A stretch of DNA of 64,000 bases from Rhizobium cauense (GTDB lineage Bacteria > Pseudomonadota > Alphaproteobacteria > Rhizobiales > Rhizobiaceae). Shown piece after piece: positions 45,650-56,000 of the stretch. Under the pieces are notes generated by a model, which saw only the letters and a program-made list of their open reading frames with translations, did not search any database and was not told the origin of the DNA. Location: NCBI RefSeq assembly GCF_019511525.1, contig NZ_JAEUAT010000004.1, positions 186,001-250,000 on the forward strand, written 5' to 3'. Within the stretch, counting starts at the first letter, position 1. Each line of letters starts with the position of its first letter. Made by a program: the position numbers and the translations under genes.

Positions 45650-45946
45650 ATGGTGCCGCCACCGCAGAAGAAGAACTGGCTTCAGGAATTTTTCTCGTCG
45701 GGGCCCGTCACCGAGGCTTACGCACAGGACAGCAAGGACGCTACGGTGGTCGCGGTCAGTTGGATGCGGCAAGGCATCGTGGTTTTCATGATTGTCTGCA
45801 TCACTATCCTGCTTATCGGCTTCCTCATCCTGTATTTCAAAACCAGTGACCCCGAAAAGTTGAAGTTCGCTGACCGCATGATACGGATGATCGTGGGTTT
45901 CTACATCGGGGTCGTCACTGGGCTGTTGGGAATTCCGCCCGTATAG
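45650..45946 (+). CDS. Small two-helix membrane protein beside reverse transcriptase
   Basis: 98 residues from ATG 45650; the start signal is weak. Residues ~1-35 polar (PPPQKKNWLQEFFSSGP), then a strong membrane helix (IVVFMIVCITILLIGFLILY) and a second weaker one (MIVGFYIGVVTGLLGI). Ends tail-to-tail with the reverse transcriptase, with one base between stop codons. Small membrane proteins beside defence reverse transcriptases can be effectors, but that is inference here. Confidence 0.6.
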   Translation: MVPPPQKKNWLQEFFSSGPVTEAYAQDSKDATVVAVSWMRQGIVVFMIVCITILLIGFLILYFKTSDPEKLKFADRMIRMIVGFYIGVVTGLLGIPPV

Positions 45947-45947
45947 C

Positions 45948-46757
45948 TCAGTTCGACGGAGCCGCTGGCGGTGGCGTGGACGCAGGAGCTGTCGCCGCAC
46001 TTGCCCGTGCAGCGAGCGCCGCGCGCCGCGCCAGGAAATGCTTGCGCTTCTTGCGGCGCTTCGCTCCTACACGCCATGTATGCGACTTCACGATATCGCA
46101 ATATGCCTCGAACGCCTGTTCACCTGCGGCAGTATGAGGCTCACGGTGAAATTCAGCGATACGATGCGGCAACACCTCAGTGATGCCGTTCTCCAAGCTG
46201 CAGTTGAAAATGTCGATTTGAGGCGATGGTGTGCGTGTCTTCTCTCCATTGAGAGTGAACCCCGCATCTTTCAACGCAGCAATCAAGCCCTCAAACGACT
46301 CGCGAAGTTGGTCCTCATCCTGAGCGGACAAGCAGATGTCATCCATGTAAACCGAAACCGCGACGCTCGGATGCAGATTGCGGAGGTAGATGCCGGCGGG
46401 GGATTTCGCCAGCACAAGCGTTGCCGCGATAGGCGACTGGACGAAACCATATGGGATGACGTACCCACCGCCTTCATAGGGGTTCTTGACCGTAGACCAC
46501 CTCGCGTAGAATTCGGGCTTCGGAATCCCGATAGCCTTCAGCGCACGCTTCAGACGGTTGCGGTTGATGCTGTAGAAAAACCGCTTGATATCGACACGAC
46601 AGAAGAACTTGTTTTGACGATGCCGATGCAGGGCGGCGACGTGCGAGCCGTCCTTGAAATGGTAGATGAATTTGTCGAACGTGAAGCGGTTGGAAATCTT
46701 ACGCTTCAGCGCCTTGCCGAGCTAACGCGTCTGACCTAGACATTGGACTATTGCCAT
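45948..46757 (-). pseudogene. Reverse transcriptase with in-frame amber codon near the start
   Basis: From ATG 46757 the frame runs 269 codons but holds a TAG at codon 12 (46724-46722); after it there is no ATG until the M of the active site. Reverse transcriptase motifs: DIKRFFYSINRN (motif A), VIPYGFVQSPIAATLVLA (motif B), VYMDDICLSA (catalytic YxDD) and FTLNGEKTR. The ATG lies 8 bp after the ABC-3C ATPase stop. No maturase or retron RNA seen. Small single-domain size fits defence-associated reverse transcriptases. Inactive unless the amber codon is suppressed or a non-AUG start is used. Confidence 0.8.
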
Positions 46758-46765
46758 CTCTGGCT

Positions 46766-48532
46766 TCAGCCAAAACGGAACCCAAAAAGGCCGCCATCTG
46801 GAGTGTCTTCGAGAACGACGGGCAAAACATGGCTCGTAGCATCGAAGCCTTCGGCGAACTCCAATCTCTCAAACTCGTCCGAGTTTAGCATCGCAATGTA
46901 CTGACCGCCGACCTCAGCCGTCAGGCGCGCTCCGAGTTCCAGGGCGGTCGCTCTTTGTCGGCTGTCGACGGGGTCGAACAGATGACTGTCGTGAATAAGG
47001 AAGCCTGGCCCGCCGAGCCTTTTGGAGGCGACCTTATACAGCGCGTAGTCGAAGCAGAAGATTTCCATGCTGGCGATCCCACCGCTGGTCCCGGCTTCGA
47101 TCTCGACCTTGAATTCTGGACCCGACGGCAATGCGTTGATCTCAAACACGCCCCATCGATCGGCGTAGAGCGCGGTACGGGCTTCGCGGACCGCGCTGAC
47201 AGCTTCGCCAATCGCATGCGAGCGGGCGGCAAGGTCATTCTGCAGTCGCAGGAGAAGCGTGTTCTCGACGGCTTTCGTCTTCGTCTTCTTTGACTCGATG
47301 GACTGGGCGTCCTCAAACTGTCCTTGCAATCGAGCGAACGTCTCTTCCTTTTGCGCAAGCCGCTGCTGCATCATCGCCATATCGCTGAACGCTCCTTTGC
47401 CTTCGAGTTGTCTCAGGATTTCCGAACGTCGGCCGGCAGCCACGGTCTTCTCGCCGTCGATCTCAGCAAGCCTCGTTTCGACAGAGGCCAGTTCCTCCCC
47501 GAGATGAACACGTCGGTTCGCGAGGATGGATTCGTGAAAGATTTTCACGTCTTCAAAACGCTTGGACACTGATCCTGGCAGGTTGATGCCAGCTTCGCTG
47601 TAGACACGGTTGACCACTTCAGCGTCTGCAGGCACCTCCTCCTCCAGGCTCTCATTGATGTGCCTTAGCGCGGTCGTGAGGCGGGCAGCTTCGCGGGCGA
47701 GCCTCTCAAGCTTCAATCGTTCCGCGTCAGCCTCACTTACGAGTTCGTCGAAGTGCTGCTCGACCTGAAAGTCGGCCACATCCCTCCGAAGTGCCTTGGC
47801 GTCGGCTTCGGCGGCGGTCATCGCATTGAAAATGCGCGACAGAGTGTTCGTCTTATCGTCAAGCTTGGCTTTCAGACGCTTGCCTTCTGCCTTTTGGAGC
47901 TGTCGCTCCTCCCGCAGTTTCTCGAACTCGATCGCGAGCGTCCAGTCGAGATCGAACAGGTAGGACAAGGCGATCCTCTGCGCGCTCTCGGACTGTTTTC
48001 TCTGAAATTGCGTGGCAGACAGGAAGCCCCCGTTTTCGCGGCGACGGGCAAAGTAGCCGATCAGTCCTCGGTAGGTCGGTGCGTGTGGAGCATTGAACGG
48101 AGGCTTGTTGCGCTCGAGAGGCAAGCCGAATGTCACAGTGCCAAGCCAAGCCTTCCAATCTTCGTTTTGCACCGCGACCAGACCAAGTAAGTCGGTGGTG
48201 TAGGCGATGCCCTCCGGGATACCTCCTGCAAAATCCGGGTAGACCACGCCGCTATTGTTGACCTGACGCCTCACGCGAACCCGAACACCGGAAAACTCGA
48301 AATCTCCCCAAAAGGATGCGTCCGCCACATCGGGATACTGCAGAAACGTGTCGCTCGTCTTGTCGCCGCCAAGCAGGAAGTGGACGATTTGTATAATGCT
48401 GGACTTGCCGGCGCTATTGCGGGTCTCAGTCTCCCCGGAAGTTTCGTTGCGCTCGGCCAACAGGATGTTGAGACCTTCATGAAACCTGAGCGTTTTGAAG
48501 GTTTTGATTGAGCTGCCAATCTCGAAAATCAT
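46766..48532 (-). CDS. ABC-3C system SMC-like ATPase (DUF2326-type)
   Basis: 588 residues. N-terminal ABC/SMC-type Walker A RNSAGKSSIIQIVHFLLGG, a long coiled coil (residues ~190-420, Glu/Lys/Leu-rich heptads), and a C-terminal half-ATPase with Walker B-like GFLIHDSHLFDPVD. DUF2326 proteins of this size are the ATPase component of ABC three-component (ABC-3C) conflict systems. Its ATG overlaps the upstream stop (ATGA). Together with the next three ORFs it forms a complete ABC-3C operon in structure. Confidence 0.85.
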   Translation of the reverse strand: MIFEIGSSIKTFKTLRFHEGLNILLAERNETSGETETRNSAGKSSIIQIVHFLLGGDKTSDTFLQYPDVADASFWGDFEFSGVRVRVRRQVNNSGVVYPDFAGGIPEGIAYTTDLLGLVAVQNEDWKAWLGTVTFGLPLERNKPPFNAPHAPTYRGLIGYFARRRENGGFLSATQFQRKQSESAQRIALSYLFDLDWTLAIEFEKLREERQLQKAEGKRLKAKLDDKTNTLSRIFNAMTAAEADAKALRRDVADFQVEQHFDELVSEADAERLKLERLAREAARLTTALRHINESLEEEVPADAEVVNRVYSEAGINLPGSVSKRFEDVKIFHESILANRRVHLGEELASVETRLAEIDGEKTVAAGRRSEILRQLEGKGAFSDMAMMQQRLAQKEETFARLQGQFEDAQSIESKKTKTKAVENTLLLRLQNDLAARSHAIGEAVSAVREARTALYADRWGVFEINALPSGPEFKVEIEAGTSGGIASMEIFCFDYALYKVASKRLGGPGFLIHDSHLFDPVDSRQRATALELGARLTAEVGGQYIAMLNSDEFERLEFAEGFDATSHVLPVVLEDTPDGGLFGFRFG

Positions 48533-48777
48533 GAACTCGATCCGTTCTTCAACGCAATTAGCCCCGATCTCCAGTCAACGGCGTCGATCATATAGAGCAG
48601 GGTGAGGGCGAGGGTGAACCAGTCATAGCCTACCGGGTATTTTCGGGCCTTGTCACTACGGATACGTTCCCACAACTCGCTCACCGAGCGCGGGCCATTT
48701 CTGAGAAGGGAGATGATCTCGCCTCCTATGACGATTAGGGATCGTTCCGCGGGAAGGAATTTAGTTGGCAAAATCAT
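48529..48777 (-). CDS. ABC-3C middle component (MC6-like)
   Basis: 82 residues, a small winged-helix-like protein: ILPTKFLPAERSLIVIGGEI, SELWERIRSD, and WFTLALTLLYMIDAVDW. These match the small middle component proteins (type 6) that link the ATPase to the C-terminal-domain protein in ABC-3C systems. Overlaps both neighbours (17 bp upstream, 4 bp downstream). Confidence 0.8.
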   Translation of the reverse strand: MILPTKFLPAERSLIVIGGEIISLLRNGPRSVSELWERIRSDKARKYPVGYDWFTLALTLLYMIDAVDWRSGLIALKNGSSS

Positions 48778-49264
48778 CGATCGTCACCGTGGGGGTCGAT
48801 ACGGGACTTTCTTCGAAGATCACGCAAACCTCAAACATTGTAGCGAGAATGGCCATAGCGGCCGGTTCGCGGTACTCCGCGTTCTCCTGCGTGACACGCC
48901 CCATGATTGCTGAGTGGAGTTCGTGCAAAATGTCGTTTGGCGGGAGTCCCTGGTCACGAAAATCCTTGTAGAGACTGCGCAGCCCGTTCGTAACGGTGTC
49001 GCTGTCCACTGTTGCTAGGCTTGCCTTAACTTCAGGCGAGAAAACATAGTACTGGCGCATGCGGATGCGCCATCCGAGCGGTATATCGTTGTATGTCAAC
49101 TTGTTGACGGGTACGACCCATTTGCCATTGGAACTGTCCATAGCTGGTCCGAAAGACTTGACGAGGTCCGCAATTACAAGCGACAGGGCCGGTGGCAGCT
49201 TTGATTTGTCGACATCCTGCGAGTCCATGAAACCGATTATTTCCTGGCAATCGTCGTCACTCAT
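48761..49264 (-). CDS. ABC-3C C-terminal-domain protein, downstream half
   Basis: 167 residues from ATG 49264. Helical, with ALSLVIADLVKSFGPAMDS, YNDIPLGWRIRMRQYYVFS and DILHELHSAIMGRVT. In related systems this part is the second half of one ~330-residue protein. Its frame, read upstream, gives FRSLLRSMSDDDCQEIIGF, which continues naturally from the first ORF's HFGIEGF. It is therefore probably separated from 49257-49706 by a one-base frameshift near 49279-49285, or made by coupled re-initiation (ATGAGTGA overlap). Confidence 0.75.
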   Translation of the reverse strand: MSDDDCQEIIGFMDSQDVDKSKLPPALSLVIADLVKSFGPAMDSSNGKWVVPVNKLTYNDIPLGWRIRMRQYYVFSPEVKASLATVDSDTVTNGLRSLYKDFRDQGLPPNDILHELHSAIMGRVTQENAEYREPAAMAILATMFEVCVIFEESPVSTPTVTIDDFAN

Positions 49265-49706
49265 ACTGCGCAACAGCGACCGGAAATCCCTCGATACCGA
49301 AGTGACCCACCTCTACGCCGTCGGACTTTCCTCGCTTGACCAGGCCGTCGAGCGCCATCACCATGTCGGCCGTGAGACCGTCAACCATGTTATGGGTGAA
49401 CTTCCAAGCCTTCATATCGAGGCCAGACTTCCGGGCTTTGTCATAATCGTCGACCATCTTCTTGCAGACATTTGACGACTTCTGGCTTTTCCCGTTCTCT
49501 GCCCCATAGCACTGGTATACGGTTCCGCCGGGAGCCATGAAGCCATCCAGTCCTTTGTCGCCTTTCGAGCCGTTCGCCCGGATCGGAATAAATTCGTTGC
49601 CGTGGATGCGCCCGAATACCTTGTTCACGAACGCCTGGAAGGCTGTGCCGTGGTTCTGGCGCAAATGCAGTTCGAGGAGCTTGCTCCAGTTTTCGGGGCG
49701 GGCCAT
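49257..49706 (-). CDS. ABC-3C C-terminal-domain protein, upstream half
   Basis: 149 residues. Conserved start of ABC-3C C-terminal-domain proteins: a helical LLELHLRQNHGTAFQAFVNK, then GDKGLDGFMAPGGTVYQCYGAE, a fold reminiscent of nuclease-like or effector domains. The frame ends in an unrelated PVAVAQYE tail after FGIEGF, which marks the frameshift. First gene of the ABC-3C operon. Confidence 0.8.
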   Translation of the reverse strand: MARPENWSKLLELHLRQNHGTAFQAFVNKVFGRIHGNEFIPIRANGSKGDKGLDGFMAPGGTVYQCYGAENGKSQKSSNVCKKMVDDYDKARKSGLDMKAWKFTHNMVDGLTADMVMALDGLVKRGKSDGVEVGHFGIEGFPVAVAQYE

Positions 49707-50031
49707 GAATGTCTCGTATCGGTCGGAACGACAGAACCTCTATCCTATAGTTCCCTTAAAAAATCGCTGACACAACCGGAACCTGTAACGCGTCGCGGGT
49801 CCCGATCCGATCAAGGAAACGTGGACGGTTTCGCAGGTTTAACCGCGTGTCACCTCCGAAGCCTGCGGTCTTGACGAAATTGTCTCATATATCTTCTTCC
49901 ATGGCATAACTGGCTCGTCGCTTGAGGAGAGCTTCTTCGGTTTGATTATGGAGCGATTGGTATCTATTGCGGTGTGCTAACGACCGCCGGCCAGAGGGTC
50001 GACTTTGCCATGGCCGACAGATCGCCAGCCG
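49707..50031. other. Gap between Druantia-like and ABC-3C genes
   Basis: No protein-coding frame with a motif; no tRNA, terminator stem or repeat found. It probably carries the ABC-3C promoter. Confidence 0.4.
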
Positions 50032-53000
50032 TTAGATTGCCTTCAGCACGACATAGGTGGGCCATACTCCCTTTCGAGACAGCATAGTGTTCGCTTTGCT
50101 CATCGACACCGCTTGAGCGGAGTCCGACTGCTTGAAATCGTGGACCGTGCGACTGTCGCGGACAGTCGGGGACCAAGCGCCGAACCCTTGATCAAAGATC
50201 ACGGAGGCTGTGCGGCCGTCCGCGAAGGATAAGTCCAGGAAACGTCCATGGCCGCACTCGCCCACGACGACATCGACGGTTACGTTCTTGAGCAAGCCGT
50301 ATTGCTTCTGCACTGACGCCAACGCAACCTGATCCGGCCAGTCATTCCAGAGGTACTTAGGGGGAGATACCGCGGGCTTCGGTGGCGACGTCGTAATTTT
50401 CAGGGACCCGGAAGCTGATCCCTTTAGCAGCGCAGACGCGGTGTCGATCAGCAACTTGGCTGTGAGTGGAGATCGGACATAGGGGTCCTTGTATTCGATC
50501 CGGGTGATGGGCGCACCAGCCTCGAAGCCGAGCTCGACCAGGTTCGCCCGGATAAGGCTTGCCATTCCACTCCCGAAAAGGCTCATAGGTCGGTCGAGAT
50601 TGCTCTCGATGAGAAGCACCTTGGCGCTCGACTGGGGCAGTAAGTCGGATGGAGGGATTGGGGATGTGGGATTGATTTCCGAGATCGTGCCTCGGTAGAT
50701 CGAGCTTTCTCTCGGCTGACCCCACGTTACCCCCGGGTAGCGCGGCGCTCCGTCCCGCGTCACCCAGACTGTGGTATCCGGACCGCCGGTGACGCTGGCG
50801 AAAATCGGTGCCCCGCTTCTGCTGGTCGGCGTGGGGCCAGTATGGATCGCGAAGTCTCCGTCGGCTTGGGAGAGACGATGACCCAGTGCGTGGAGTGTGA
50901 GCTTCGAAGCCTGATCAGCCAGCGCGATCGCTGAGCGCGGGACTACGACGACGATTCGATATCCTCGATACGCCCAAGTACTCAGGTTCTGCATGATTGA
51001 CCAGGATGGGACTTGGCCTAAGTCAGCGTCTTCGGGGAAGTAGATGCGGACGACTGGACTGTGTCGACGCTTGAGTTCCCGGTCGATTTCGTCAGTGACT
51101 GAAATGGAGAGTTTGGTGTCGTCGGAGAAACGTTCCGCTGGGTCAACCGCAGCACCAAAGCTCAAATGCGATCTGACGAAGGCAAGAGCGGTCGTTCTGT
51201 CGAGCTTGCCGTCCTCGAACGGCGCATCTGGCGTCAGCACGCATGCGGCGCAGCCATCGACGCATCCCGGGTTGCGGCAGTCGAGAATAGTTTCCGCATC
51301 GCGCAGAACTTGCGCGATATCGTCGCCCATCGAGATCGAGAAGCCGGCACCGCCTGCGTTTCTGTCGAAAACAAGAAGCGAGCTGCAGTCGCCACCGAGT
51401 TCGTTTTTCGACCCGTGAACCGAGTATCCCATCTCATCGGCCTCGACGCCCAGAGAACGTGCGAGCGCCTCGCGCAGAGCGATGACCAAAGCCGTTGCGG
51501 CAGCATCTGGAATCCGAAGCGATGACTGCAGCTCGAAGACGTCGGTCGTTATCTCGTAGCCTAGAGCGAGATGACGCTTGATTTTCCACTTTTTCTCGAC
51601 GCCTTCGCAGACGATGGGGCCGTCGGCGGCCTTCCGTCTCAGCGGGCGATGGCCGTCGAGCGGAGACGGTGAAATCTGTCCCTCGGTGGCTGGAACCGCT
51701 TCCTTCTCGGGTTCGGCGCGACCGCAGTGCAAGCAAACCGCGTAACCGTTCTGGGATGGGCCATTGTTTGAATAGTAGACGCTGCCTTCACGGCTTCCAC
51801 GGTACCGCCCGAGCGAAGGTATCGGGAGGGAGACCCACGGCTCGTCCGAGATCGACACGATTGGTTCTTCTGGCGGAACGTATTCGATCCTGTCGGTGTC
51901 GGCATGTTCCTTTTTCCAGTAGTCCACGGCGAAGCCGCTCGGGCGGAGATACTCGACGCTGAGAACCTGAGACCCGCATTCCCGGCACGCGCGAACATCC
52001 TGGAGGGTGGTTTCCGCAGCTCCACACTGGGCGCAGTGCCAATGCCGCTTGATGCTTTGAACTTCTCTTACCTTCTCCTCGGTCGCGGGTCTTTTCCAGT
52101 TGAGCAGAACACCTGCCGATCGGTGGACCAAACCGTCCAAGACCACTTCCGATCCGGGCGCATAATCGCGGATCGCCAGATCGAGCGATCGTTGTGGTCC
52201 CGACAAGCGCGTGTGCCGGCGACCGTCTTTTGACTGCTCCTCGTCTTTAGCTTTCTTCGATCGATGCGGGATAAACGTCACGACGTTCGTCGGGAAGCCG
52301 TGGCCTGGAAGAAACCCGCGGTCGGCCAGTGCGCTTAACAGAAACTCGCCGCACAACCTTTGGAGCTCAAGAGACATGCGGGCGCGCCCAGCTTCCTTCA
52401 TCGTCTCGCCTTCGTCGCGGGCGAGTTGGCGCAGGCCTTCCCATTCATGGACGAAGGCTTCCTCGACCTGCTGCATCGCCACCCTGCAGTCGTCGATCAG
52501 CGTGTTTTCCATCTCCAGGACTGATCGCGCGACGAGTTTCTTGAGGTGCTGCTGGCTGGCAACGGCGGTTGACGGTTCTCCGAGCCACTGCAGGAATTGC
52601 GAAACCGGAGAATTTTCGACGCGGCCTTCCAATACCTTCACCGGGCATCCCATCAACGCCCCGATGGTCAACTTGAGCGCATCACCGCCCCGTGAAAGCA
52701 TGTATTGACGGAGAAGATAGGCATTCACGTGCCGTTGAACGATAGGGCGGCTGTTGAGCGCCACCTTAGGCGGGGACATTGATCTTTCGAGATAGGCGAG
52801 CGGATTACTAAACGCTTCGCGATCCAACGGCCTGTCTCGGCAGAACGTAAACGCCATGGAGAATGGTTGGCGGCGACGGCCAGCTCGACCTACACGCTGC
52901 CGATAGTTGGCGATCGATGGCGGGACGTTTGTCATCATCACGGTGGACACCGACCCGATGTCAACGCCCATCTCCATGGTCGTGGAGCAATTCAGGATGT

Positions 53001-56000
53001 TGATCCGTCCGTCTTTGAAATCTCGTTCGTAGTCCCTGAGGCGTTGGCTCTCCTGCTGTGCTGAATGCTCGGCCGACCGGAAGTAATCCACGAACAGCGC
53101 GAGGCGATCCGAGATATTGATCCAGATTCCTGCCTGTTTCAGGTCGGCAACAGACTGGTCCGCGATCAACCAGTCCGAAACAGTGGACCTTGCCGAATCC
53201 GGGTCATCCGGCGCAATAAGCTGAACTGGCATCACCGGCATTTTCAAAGGCGTAGCCGGAGCCGGTGCAGCATTCATACGACTATAAGGAGAAAGCCCGA
53301 ACGGAGCTATCTCCACAGCCTTCCTCGTGACCGGGCAATTGTACGCTTCGGTCACGGGAGCGATCATCGCCTTGGTGAAGTCGAGCGCGGGATTGTCGCG
53401 GTCGGAATTCAGGACGTGCTGCAGCTGATCCCAAGCCATCTGAAGACAGTCCTGCATGTCGTCTTGGTCGCCCGGGTCAGCGATGTTTAGGTTGAGGCCC
53501 AGGATAAGCAGCGTCTGGGGCGTGGACAGGCTCGAGAGGTTCCGCGGTACCTTGGGCCACACGACGAAGCGCTTGTCGCCGCCGCTAGATCGTCCGGGGC
53601 CGAGTAGCGGGCGCAATCTGATTTGAGGGGCGATCCACCGCATCGTCCGCGGATCAACTGCCACTGCGGATTTCGCGCGGATAAAATGATTGACGACGGC
53701 TGTGAGGTAGTGACGCCAGTCTGTCAGGGTCTTCCCACGATCCGCGAACGCGCGGGGCATAGTGGCAGCACGTTCGATGGAGGAGAACTTCAAGCTTGCC
53801 AGAGCCAAGGTCTCCAACGAGTTGGCGCGACGCGGCCGCCGGAACAGCTCTCTCAAGACAAGGAATTCGGCAAGCTTTCGTGGATCGCCGAAGCGGTCGG
53901 GATCGCGCGGTTCCCAGACTTCCTTGAGCCAGAACTCGATCTCCGGGCGTTTGGACAGGCGCTCAACGAGCTCGTTCCATCCGACGCCAGCCATACTGGC
54001 GCTTGTCAGCTTAGCGATCTCGGCGCGCTGCTGGTCAATAATCTGTTGAAGGCCGGGGTTTGCGGCAACCATCGGCTCCATCTGGCTGATAACATTACGC
54101 AGATTTGTGACTTCCGGAGTTTCAGCGGTGTCCGACAACGATCCTTGCACAGCGTGATAGATAAACGAGCGGACGAAGTTACGTTCGGACTCGGCCTGGA
54201 ACTTTGCCGACATTCGTGCCGTTCCCTGTCGGCTATCCGTAAAAGAAATCAGGCCTCTTCCCGACGACGGCAGAGTACGTTGACTATTCGGCCTCGGATC
54301 GACTGCTTCAAGAAGGATCGGTGCTGCCGCCGTAACAAGGAATGGCGCGCCGAACCTTACTGGTCGAAGAAGATTGTCGATCCCGCGCAGCGCGTTCGTA
54401 CCACAGCATGGGCATGTGCCGTCGGCATCCGATTTCTCCTCGTAACGCAAAGCTATCGAGCCGTCGGAGGGACCCGCCAACACGCGCCAGTCCGTCGTTG
54501 AGAGATTAATCGTACGTGACGCACGCGACGGTTTGGCAGCGAAAAGGATCGTTTGCTTGGCTACGTACTGCGCCTGCGTGGCTTGCTCCTCGCCGTCATC
54601 CTCATCATCGGATTCTTCCGGATCAAGCCCTCCATCGCGTTCGGCCTCGTACTGGAACTCGTCACGGGCGAGACCTCTTCGGGAAGGGCGGAGCCTCCCT
54701 GCTGTTCGGTCCTCCTCCGCCTCCAGCATCGGCTCTCCGCACTCCGTGCATGTGATCAACTCGACCACGGGTGCGTCACACGCGTCGCAAGTGTCGAATT
54801 TCACCGAGAAGAGCTTCCCGAAAGGCCACCCTGCGGGAGACTTGCCGCAGCCAGGATTGATGCATCCCCAGATGCCCGGGATCGCGCGCTCGAAACTATG
54901 TACCCTCATCGGCGCAAGCCGTTCGGGCTCTCCTGTTTCTGGATGCGGCTTCTCGGCCGACCCAAGAAGAGAGAGCAATGCCTCGGCATCGGTTCCCATT
55001 GACTTCGCCAACCTTGTTAGGGAGGTCAGCGGCTGCGGCTTCTCTTTGAGCGCCTTCACGAAATCCCAGACCTGGGATTGACCACCCAGGTGGTCGTAGA
55101 GTTCCGAGGCTGACGCTGAGAACACATCAAGCTGCGCGGTGCTAGCGCGCGGCTGGTGGGGAAGCGTCCTTTCCCCCTTAATGACGTGGACCTGGCTGTC
55201 AGGTACCCCGGCAACCTCGGCGAGGAATTGCCGAAGCTTGTCGTCCGTATCGCGATCATCCCCGATCGTCGCCGAGGTGGCGACGAAATGTACATTCTCC
55301 GGTGCGGTGTCGAAGGCGAGGAGAACGCGGCGGATAAGCAGTGCCGTCTCGGCGGCGGCGGCACCAACGAGAGAATGAGCTTCGTCGAGAACAATCCAGC
55401 GAAGTTTCCCGCGGGATTTTTCGATGATCGGCTGATCCTCGGCACGCGCGAGCATGTATTCGAGCATTGTGATGTTGGTAACAAGGATCGGCGCGGGAGA
55501 AGATCGCAGCTGGTGCCGGTCGATCTGCCGTTCCGGATTGGCTTTGCGTTCACTCTCGGGTTGCGCTGGTTGAGGCAGGTCGCCGTTGTACAGGCAGTAG
55601 CGAACTTTGCCCTTGAGAGGACTTGTCCATGCTGAAAGACGTGCGCGCTGGCTCTCGATCAGTGCATTAAGGGGATAAAGCAGGATTGCCTGAACGCCCT
55701 CGAGGGTGGCGGCATTCCCCTCGTTTTGCCTTAGCAGATCGCTCAGGATCGGAAACAGAAAGCACTCCGTTTTCCCAGAACCCGTACCGGACGTTACCAA
55801 GACAGACTGTGGGACCCCCGGTTGGGAGAGCGTTTCCCAAGCTGCCATCTGGTGTCGGAACGGCTTCCTGGATTTGGGAAATCGATACTCGTCATCTTCG
55901 GCAAGCCCATCGAGAATGGAGACCAGCTTAGGATGTAGTACCTCCGAAGGGACCTGCTCCATGTTCTTTGAGGCGGCAACGAATGGATGCGCCCCCTCGA

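Noticed and set aside
45948..46757. Retron or group II intron around the reverse transcriptase
   Set aside because: No maturase domain, no intron domain V-like hairpin and no obvious structured msr/msd RNA were seen; single-domain type kept.
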